From assembly GCA_026770585.1 (NCBI GenBank), contig MU646305.1:1865760-1877258 (forward strand): 11,499 nucleotides of DNA. The letters run 5' to 3'. The first letter of the stretch is position 1, and each line of letters begins with the position of its first letter. This DNA is from Baffinella frigidus (lineage: Eukaryota; Cryptophyceae; Cryptomonadales; Baffinellaceae). Shown piece after piece: positions 1 to 8,400 of the stretch. The translations under genes were made by a program, and so were the position numbers. Under the pieces are notes generated by a model. It made no database searches. It worked only from the letters and a program-made list of their open reading frames with translations, and had not been told where the DNA came from.

Positions 1-91
1 GGGTTTGGGGTTTGGGGTTTAGGGTTTTGGGTTTAGGGTTTTGGGTTTGGGGTTTAGGGTTTGGGGTTTAGAGTTGAGGGTTTGGGGTGTA
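1..91 (+). repeat. Degenerate telomere-like tract
   Basis: Mixed TTTGGGG and TTTAGGG 7-mers. It is followed by complex sequence, so it is interstitial here or the window simply starts inside it. Confidence 0.85.
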
Positions 92-291
92 AATCAGCCA
101 GTCTGAGAGGGACTCCTGGAAGTAATGGCCGCATGGCAGTCGCGCATTCCAGACAAAGCTTTAAACCCCCACAAAAGTAAAGCTCGCCCCTTCGATGGCG
201 CTCATTCTCGCGCTTTGGGTCTTGAGCGTTTTACAAAACAGGCGGACACGGAAAATTGCTGGTCCGACCAACCTGCGAGCAAGGGTGTTCT
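91..291. other. Unassigned single-copy stretch
   Basis: No repeat or MITE seen. The minus strand offers CTTCCAG then an open ESLSDWLIYTP, and the plus strand has a CAG with ISQSERDSWK; either could be an exon of a neighbouring gene, but neither is supported by a family. Confidence 0.3.
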
Positions 292-396
292 TATCCCTTA
301 AGTGGCCAGCCGGTCAATTTTGACCGGCAAGAGGTCCTAAGCAGGTCCTAGGACCCTACGGTAGGGTGTATGAGCCTACTGGCCACTTAAGGGATA
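292..396. mobile_element. MITE family B, full copy
   Basis: 105 bp with perfect 18-bp inverted ends starting TATCCCTTAAGTGG (292-309 and 379-396). Contains a perfect 20-nt palindrome at 309-328. Ends in TA on both sides, compatible with a TA target. Confidence 0.75.
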
Positions 397-427
397 GCCG
401 AGGCACCCCTGCACTGTAAGCTCCTAG

Positions 428-553
428 CCACGCCAGATTGATCGAGAGAAACCGACGCCTTATCCACGTAAGATCTGACGTGGTTGACTTGAGGATTCCA
501 GGGGTTTCCCTTGAAAGATGCCACACGTAGATGTTTCGATCATCCTGGCGTGG
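428..553. mobile_element. MITE family C, copy 1
   Basis: 126 bp, inverted ends CCACGCCAG, imperfect similarity running about 20 bp in. AG on both flanks. The same length and layout as 8037-8162. Confidence 0.75.
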
Positions 554-630
554 AGGGGGGTGCACCCCCTTAACGAGCGCTCGTTAGAGACAACCCAGTA
601 GATTTCATTACATGTAAAGCGCGGCACGTC

Positions 631-753
631 TACAGGGGTACCTCGCTCATAAAAAACTGCCCCCCCCCCTAGGGACTCTCACAGGGCCCTAGGCATGGGC
701 CGGCTGTAGGGTCCTAGAGGGAGGCGCTTTCTTATGAGCGAGGTACCCCTGTA
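631..753. mobile_element. MITE family A, copy 1
   Basis: 123 bp with perfect 22-bp inverted ends beginning TACAGGGGTACCTCGC. The terminal TA on each side may be the target duplication. The interior carries a hairpin around CTAGG. Confidence 0.85.
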
Positions 754-800
754 TCTCAGCATCTTGCGGGCGCGTCGCGTACCCCAACTTCCCGCGGCGG

Positions 801-950
801 GCCTACCTGTCCCGAGGCGGGCCCAGGGAAGATGGGCCCCGCCTCGGGGTAGGTAGGCCTGCCCATCTGTCCCGAGGCGGCCCATCTGTCCCGAGGCGGG
901 CCCATTTATCCCGAGACGGGCCCATCTGTCCCAAGGCGGGCCCATCCCAC
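801..950. repeat. GC-rich 20-bp minisatellite with hairpin
   Basis: Repeats of about 20 bp with core CCCATCTGTCCCGAGGCGGG. The left part (801-858) folds as a long hairpin around GGGCCCA. The same unit and hairpin recur at 6388-6485. Confidence 0.8.
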
Positions 951-953
951 GCG

Positions 954-1020
954 CGTCCCTAGGACCTGCCTAGGACCTCTTGCTGGTCAAATTTGACCAG
1001 CTCGCCACTTACGGGGTATA
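954..1020. mobile_element. MITE family B, half copy
   Basis: Matches the reverse complement of 292-352 including the palindrome (here GCTGGTCAAATTTGACCAGC) and the outer end; the other end is replaced by the GC-rich minisatellite. Confidence 0.65.
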
Positions 1021-1079
1021 TACTGACACACCTCGCGCGGCTCAGGTGTTTCTGATGATGCCGGCGTGATCGATTGGGC

Positions 1080-1440
1080 ACACCTCCGGAGTACACGTCG
1101 TGATCTGGAGAGAGCGGGAAACATGCGTTAATCACGCACCGAAACGAAAATTACTACACAACTGGGTCATACCACGCCAGAGCGATCTGGTTGGTAGGAG
1201 GTGCAGTTAGAATCCATCCGGAAAATGCTCGTATGAGCGGCCGACACGGGGTACAGTAAGTGGCACGATGCGTAGCATGTGCGGCGCTGACGCTGGTTGT
1301 TTGGCAATAAATTATCAATCTCTCGTGATCTGGAGAGAGCGCAAAACGTGCGTTAGTCACGGGCCGAAACGAAAATTACTACATACCTGGGTCATACTAG
1401 TAACAGTAAAGCATTTCTGTAGTAATTTTCGTTCGCCAGA
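1080..1440. repeat. Duplicated block with family D core
   Basis: About 72 bp at 1100-1171 recur at 1325-1397 (GTGATCTGGAGAGAGCG ... AAAATTACTACA). The second copy folds with 1418-1434 into an inverted repeat like the centre of MITE family D. The block CACCTCCGGAGTACACG at 1081 recurs at 1711. No gene seen. Confidence 0.6.
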
Positions 1441-1446
1441 AACTAA

Positions 1447-1555
1447 TATCCCTAAGTGTCCAGTAGGCTCATACGCCCTACATGTACGGCAGGGCCCTAG
1501 GACCTACCTAGGGCGAGTTAGGGTGAATATTCGCCCTATGGGAACTTAAGGGATA
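1447..1555. mobile_element. MITE family B, diverged copy
   Basis: 109 bp between TATCCCTAAGTG and CTTAAGGGATA, with diverged arms. The length fits 292-396. Confidence 0.6.
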
Positions 1556-1860
1556 CCGCTGCCGAGCGAGGACGTGATTCAATTTTAAATGGTTTTAAAA
1601 GCTTTCACCTGAATCCTAAGGGAAATGGACTTTTAAAATGAAAAAGCTGGGGCCAAAAATCCGGTCCCAGCTTTTAAAATGAACGCCCAGGTGCCTCGAT
1701 AGTGGCCAATACACCTCCGGAGTACACGACGTGATCTGCCGTGAGGTGTTCGGGAGGATTGACTAAATGTTGCGTTTAGTCAACCCTCTGCTACTATTTT
1801 TTTAAAAAAGACACCGACCGATGTCGGAGCACCCGTGTTCTTATAGCCCAGATACCCCTG
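1556..1860. other. Non-coding stretch with hairpins
   Basis: Two clear inverted repeats: AAAGCTGGGGCC at about 1642-1654 with 1663-1675, and TTGACTAAA at 1759-1767 with 1775-1783. Nothing coding seen. Confidence 0.5.
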
Positions 1861-1982
1861 TACATAGGGGTACCTCGCGCACGAGAAATCGCACCCCCCC
1901 CAGGACCACCATAGGGCCCGAGGCATAGCCCTACTGTAGGGTCGTAGGGGGGGGCGGTTTCTTATGAGCGAGGTACCCCTGT
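1861..1982. mobile_element. MITE family A, copy 2
   Basis: About 122 bp. Right end as in copy 1 (GAGCGAGGTACCCCTG). Left end carries a two-base insertion (TACATAGGGG). Confidence 0.75.
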
Positions 1983-2103
1983 GTGGGGCGCAGGGTAGAG
2001 GCCTAGCTCTGCCTCACTTACACTGGGCTCCTCGTGAAATACATTTAGATGCTCCTTGTACTGGAGCGTGTGCACAGAGTCCTGGTCTCAATGTATGTAA
2101 TGA

Positions 2104-2245
2104 CCACCAGCCCTCCCAAGTGGCTCTAATAGTGCCCTGGAAGGTCTTCGATTTTACCTTGAATCGGGGTCGCTTTTGACCCCGATCCAAGGTAAATCGA
2201 AAATGCCCCAGAGCACTATTTGAGCCACCTCCAAGGGCTAGTGGG
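2104..2245. repeat. Long foldback, about 68-bp arms
   Basis: Arms 2104-2171 and 2178-2245 pair at roughly 85 percent by eye with a 6-nt loop. It lies downstream of the gene's stop. The open frame through it on the minus strand is a by-product. Confidence 0.8.
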
Positions 2246-2384
2246 AGGAGCCCATATTGCCTTTGACTTGATATGCTCAACTCCGGAGAATCTAACGCGA
2301 GAGAGAAGTGTGTTAATTCCGGATCGAAACAACCCTCAACAGGGCGTGCATTTCGCTCTGAAACCCAAGAGTTTCTTGTTTTAA

Positions 2385-2484
2385 TCATTTTATCGGTATC
2401 CAATAAATTCCATTAAGGGTGGGGCGCACCTCCTGAGACTCGGAATCGAAGCGCAGGACCACCCAGAACTTGTGCTTGAGGTAT
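2385..2484 (-). CDS. Exon 12: last exon with stop
   Basis: 100 nt, acceptor CACACCAG. The first A completes Gly (GG+A), then YLKHKFWVVLRFDSESQEVR, PTLNGIYWIPIK and TGA. The K-F-W-V-V-x-x-F-D strand followed by a short S-x-S-x-x-V-x-P-T-N-like turn matches the end of the domain in relatives, so the stop lies close to where it should. An ATTAAA lies just past the stop on the coding strand, a weak poly(A)-signal candidate. Confidence 0.8.
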
Positions 2485-5400
2485 CTGGTGTGGATTTTGG
2501 GGATTAGGTGTGGGTTTCACCATGCGCCGCACGCTGTTCCCCGTAGTGCGATCAGTGCACGTACAGGGGTACCTCGATGGTAAGAAAACACCCACCCACC
2601 CACTAGGACCACCACAGGGCCATAGGCATAGGGCTACTGTAGGGTCCTAGGAGGAGGCGGTTTCTTGTGAGCGAGGTACCCCTGTACCACACGAGAATGC
2701 TAGAGGGGCCTATTTAAAAGCGAGATGCTTTATGAGTAAGTATTTGTGTAGTAAATTTCATATAAAATTGGTCACGCAAGTAAAAATCTTACCAGGCGCG
2801 AGGTTGGAATGCCCTATCCTGGTACAAATGTTTAGAACCCTACATGTAAAAATCTTTTTTTTTGGGGGGGGGCGCGCACCCGTCTTAGACCTCCTAATTA
2901 AATGACAGCACTAATTAGGGACCGCGCCCGGGGGGGGAAGTCCCCGAGAATCCAAATGGCTCCAGTGATAACGCGGAAATCCAGCAATGGGACGTGATAA
3001 AGCGCATCATCACGTCCTCTCGGAGACAAGATGAGGAGAACAGCCACGACATCTCACCGGTCGGAAATATAAAAGAATAGTTAAATGGTGTGCTGTTCAC
3101 ATCGACATTTTTAGCTTGCATTAATGGATTTCGAATTGATGGACTGTTTACCCCACAAAAGTTAGTTGTTGTGACTCTTTTTCTATTTATGGACGCAAAA
3201 GTGTTTTTGTGTTTTTTTTAACGCGTCTTCTTGGTCATTGCAACGACCTTTTGTTCGAACCCTAAAAATCATGCGCCCATATTCTCATAGACGGCTCCAA
3301 ACATCAAGAGGAAACGACGCAATTCAGGACGTGAAGATCTCTAAAAGGATTGTATATCCAGCTTATAAATAGCCTGTACAAGTCCCTATAACCCAGGGCC
3401 TTTAAAAGCTCGGGGACTTCCCCCTCCGGGTGCGGACTGATTCAGTTATCTTCCGAGATGAATGCTCTCCACGTTCCCCCAGGGCGATACATGATTTCTC
3501 CTAGGTTCAGGGTTCAGGGTTTAGGGCACGCACCCGTCCTCGGCGACGACCATGCGCGTCATGCTGTTCCCGTAATAGAACGGTGTTCCCGTAATAGAAC
3601 GCTGTTCCCGTAATAGAACGCTGTTCCCGAAATAGAACGCGTTGGAGATGATACGTAAGTAACAGGAACGTGACACGTAAGTGATAAGAAAATGACAAGT
3701 AAAGGCGCTGTCCAACCAGTGTTTAGTGTGTAGGGTTTATTTCTCACCCGTCTTCCCCGACGACCATACGCTTGACGCTGTTCCCGAAATAGAACGCGAT
3801 CTGGGCCCCCGAGTTCTCGACGGCTGGTGACATGTCTCGCTGCCTATCCACCTCCCTGCGAACCAAGAATCGGTTAGAAGATATCCGTACGACCGGCCTA
3901 TGTCCCTACGGTATTTCCTACCGTAGGGACTTGCGGGTCATTCGCTTAGGGGTTATTCAGTAAGAGGCGATCTGCGCCCCCGAGTTCTCGACGGCGGGGG
4001 ACATGTTCATAGGCTAACGGTCTAAAGATGGGGTAGTTAGGCCTACGGTATTGCCTACCGTAGGCCGTAGGGCTCCTATGACCAAAAAGTCCTAGGATTT
4101 TGGCCTACAGTAGGAGGTCCTAGGCAATCCCGTGGGCCTAACTACCCCATTTTTGGTCCGGTACCCTATTCATGTCTCGCTGCCTGTCCACCTCCCTGGT
4201 TTCGAGAGAGTGCGGTTATTACGCATCGATGTTACGCATCACGCCTCGATCTTACGGGCTATTACGGAGTGATATTACGGACTATTACGGATCGACACCG
4301 ACGTGGGAACACGCGGTTGTTGCGGATCTCATAGGAAAACGGTTTTCATTTAAAACTTTATGGCAATGAAATTTACTACACATAATGAGTTTTACTAGTA
4401 ATATTAGAGCAAACGTGTGGTAATTTTCATTGATTTCCAAGGGTTTAAATTAAAACCGTTTTCATTTGAGATCGAAACCGGCATGGCACTTGCTGCCTGT
4501 CCTTCCTGTTAACCAAGAATCCGTTACAAGATTTCCGTAGGACCGGCCCTTTAGGTCCTTTAGGTTTTAATTTCTCCCAACATACGCCAACGACACGCCG
4601 TTCCGTAGAAGGGATCTGCAGAGAAAGCATGTTTGCTTTCGGATCGCGTTTAGCTCTCCAGTGCAGATATGTCCCTACGGTATTACCTACCGTGGGGACG
4701 GTGTTGCCTACCGTAGGGTCTTACGGGTTATTTGGTTAGGGGTTATTCAGTAGGAGGGGATCTGCCGGAGAAATGTCTCGCTGCCTGTCCACCTCCCTGG
4801 TTTCGAGGTTTCGAGAGAGAAACTTGCGGTGATTGCAGGGTTCAGGGTTTAGGGTTTAGGGTTTAGGGTTTAGGGCTAGGGTTTAGGGTGTAGGGTGTGG
4901 GGTGTAGGGTGTAGGGTGTAGGGTGTAGGGTGTAGGGTGTGGGGTGTAGGGTTTAGGCTTTAGGGATTTTGGGTTTTGGGTTTGGGGTTTAAGGTTCAGG
5001 GTCTAGGGTTTAGGGTTTGGGGTTGATGGTGTAGGGTTGAGGGACCGGTCGCCCTTGTAGTGTTCCACGACCAAGAAGTAGCGCCCCCTCTCCACGCCGG
5101 CGATCGTGATCGTCTCAGGACCATAACCTGTTCGGGTTTAGGGGGTTTATCTTAGTATACGTTGTATACTTGGTGATATACGAGTCTGGGTCGGTGACCG
5201 TTCGACATCTTCTTGTCTCGTGTCGCACCCCCCGTGGGTATGGGGTTTTGGGGGGTGCCTTTGGTCACGTCAAAGGCGGTTCTGGGGTCTAGCGTTTGGG
5301 GTTTAGCTGAACCCTAAGCTGTGGGTGTGGGGGTTGTGGGGGTTGGGGTTTAGTTTGCCTGCAGTGACGTCCAAGTCAAGGGCTGCGAGACGGAATCTCA

Positions 5401-8400
5401 TGTGAAAACCTGTCCAATTTAAACAACTTTTTTCCTCGAGAAAATTACTACACGTGTGCTTTAACATTACTAGTACAGATCGTCCTGTGCAGGAAATTTC
5501 ATTGCCAAAGTTTTTTAAATCGAAAAGGTTTGCCCTCGACTTTGAAGGGGGTTAGGGTTTAGTTTGCCTGCGGTGACGTCGAAGTCCAGCGCTGCGAGAC
5601 CTGGTTTAGGCTTTAGGTTTTAGGTTTTTAGTGTTAGGTGTTTGGGGTTGAGGGTTTAGGGTTTGGGGTTTGGGAGACCGTGGCACTGCTTTCTCTTCCA
5701 CCATACCTGGTTTTGGGTTTTGGGTTTTGGGTTTTGGATTTTAGGGGTTTGAGGTTAAGGGTTTAGGGTTGAGGGTTTAGGGTTTAGGGTTTAGAGTTTA
5801 GGGTTTAGGGTCTAGGGTCCAGGGTTCAGGGTCCAGGGTCCAGGGTGCAGGGTCCAGGGTTCAGGGTTTAGGGTTAACCATGCATCGGTCCCCTGGCATG
5901 GTGAGCATCATGTCCAAGTCGTGGGGGTGCGACCCCCATGAGAGGATGAACCTGCGTTGGGGTTTGGGGTTTGGGGTTTGGGGTCTCGGGTTTGGGGTTT
6001 GGGGTTCGGGGTTCGGGGTTTGGGGTTTGGGGTTTGGGGTCTGGGGGTTTGGGGAGCATCCGTCCAAGGCAAAACAGTTTAAGGTTCATTTGGTCAACTG
6101 AACTTCAATCCAGTCAATACGTACATTTGCAAATGGAATTCGTGTCATACCTCTGGTTTGGTGGTGTTGAGTCTGTTCCCCAAACACATGAAAACTTTCT
6201 ACGTGACACAAACTCTCCGACGCGTCATGTTGAAGAGAATTCATTACAAACACTTGTTACATCTCACCGGCTTTATCATCATCATCTTTCCCGAGCAGTT
6301 GCAAATTGGGGTTTGGGGTTTGGGGTTTGGGGTTTGGCGTTACCGCATGCTCCCAGGGTCCAGGAGCGGCGACAGCGCGATGGCCCTGAGGCGGGCCCAG
6401 GGAAGATGGGCCCGCCTCGGGGTACGTAGGCGGGCCTATCTGTCCCGAGGCGGGCCCATCTATCCCGAGGCGGGCCCATCTGTCCTGGATCTAAAGGGGT
6501 GCACGGGTGGTTACCGCATGCTCCCAGGGTTCAGGAGCGGCGACAGCGCGATGACCTTGCTCACCTGGTGTACGCGTTACGGTTTAGGGTTTAGGGTTTG
6601 GGGTTTATGGTTTATGGTTTATGGTTAATGGTTTATGGTTTATGGTTTATGGTTTATGGTTCATGGTTTAGGGGTTTAGGGCGTGGGGTTTAGGGTTTAG
6701 GGGTTTAGGGTTTAGGGCGTGGGGTTTAGAGTTTAGGGTTGAGGGTTTGGGGGTTATGGGTTTACATCGGGACTTTGCGGTCTGAGGGGTTAGGGTTTGG
6801 GTGTTGGGGCTCAGAGTAGGGTTGTGACGTCCGCCGTGTCGCGTATGGAGCACTCGCGGTCGAAAAACGTTGAGAGGTGAGGGTTTAGGGATTAGGGTCC
6901 ACCCTGGAGGCAACTTATGGGCACATCAATGGTTTCGTAAGTCGATTCCCATACGGATGCACTCGGAATCCGAGTGCATTCGTGGGAGATTGGACTTGAG
7001 AAGATTTTCCCCCAAGTTGCCTCCAGGGTGGGTAGGCCACGCAGGGCTGGAGGGGGGAGTATTCAAAAGTCATTTTTTCAGGGGAAATGGTTCTCAAAAG
7101 TCATCTTTGAGCTCAAAAACGGCTCCAAGAACGCACAAACGGCTCCAAGAACGCACATGGAATACCCTACCCAAGGGCCTGGAGTGGGTTCAGACGTCAG
7201 CTGAGTCACGTATGGAGCACTCGCGGTCGAAAAACGCGTAGAAGCCCTTCAGCCTGATTGCGGGTTTAGAGTTTAGGATTTAGAGTTTGGGGGTTATGGT
7301 TTAGGGTTGGGGTTTACGTGACTTGGCACGCGAAGACCCCCTTGAGAGTTTTGGTTTATGGTTTATGGTTTATGGTTTATGGTTTATGGTTTATGGTTTA
7401 GGGTTTAGGGATTGGGGTTTACGTGACTTGGCACGCGAACCCCCCCGCCTTGACCTGCTTTGAGAACTTCCCATCCACGATCTGCGGGGTTGCGGCCCAC
7501 TTTAGACGTGATGGTGGTCAATCAAAACCCAACTCAATGGGAGAATCCCGGAAATTCCGGGAAGTTGGCAAACGTTGACGGTGCGCCAGGGGGAGTTGAC
7601 TTTTGCATTGCCTACCCTCAGGTCCAGCGTAGCTTAGGGTTTGAGGTCTGGGATTTCGCGAACCCCCCCGCCCTCACCTCCCGCGAGAACTGCGGGGGCG
7701 GGGGTTGAGGTTAGGGTTTGGGTTTATGGTTGATGGGGTTGAGCATTCCCCCCAACCCTCAACCCTCAACCTTCAGGGTCCAGGATTGAGTTCATAAGGT
7801 TTATTGGACACTGTTGAGTGTTTGAGCCATGCGATTTCATCTCGGAACCCACCAGAATCTGTCCACAAAAAAAGGCGTGAGATAGCACCATTGTATGCCT
7901 GAAATAGCATATGCACCCTTATCTTCAGCGTCGGAAGCCTAAGATAGCGGGACAGATTCTGTCTTGTTCCGAGATTAGATTGCGGGGTTCGGGGTTCGGG
8001 GTTAGGAGGGTCTAGACCCTTCGGGTTGGGGTTTAGCCACGCCAGAGGGCTCGAGGGAAACTGCCGCCTTATCCACGCCAGATCTGGCGTTGTTGACTTA
8101 AGCATTCAGGGGATCTCCTCTGAAAGATGTCAAAAGTGGATGCTTCGAGCCCTCTGGCGTGGAGGGTTTAGGGAGTACCGGGATCTGGTACATTTCGGCG
8201 TTTCCGAACATGAGGCGTAACACGGGCGCCTCCACCGGAACTTGCACCGCCCGATTCCTGCGGACAGGGTTGAATCCATGAGGTTTATTGGACACTGTTT
8301 ATCGGATACCCGTAAAATCAACCCATTTTACCTGATTTTCACGATATTTTTACGTAAAAATCGCGTGATTTGAAGATTTTTTTACGTTAAATCTGGTACA

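Noticed and set aside
1-91. True chromosome end
   Set aside because: The tract is short, degenerate and similar to many interstitial tracts further in.
1154-1360. 68-residue minus-strand ORF
   Set aside because: Lies over the duplicated block near 1100-1400 and shows no motif or splice pattern.
2014-2403. 129-residue minus-strand ORF
   Set aside because: Passes through both arms of the 2104-2245 hairpin and has no recognised motif.
3563-3638. CRISPR-like array
   Set aside because: Direct tandem 19-bp units without spacers, and clearly derived from exon sequence.
5861-6429. ORFs rich in GFGVWGL or PNPKPQT
   Set aside because: Frame-independent readings of the TTTGGGG array; only the FILSWGSHPHDLD part is real coding sequence.
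6158-6628. 156-residue plus-strand ORF, longest in the window
   Set aside because: Built from repeat, minisatellite and the antisense of two exon 6 copies.
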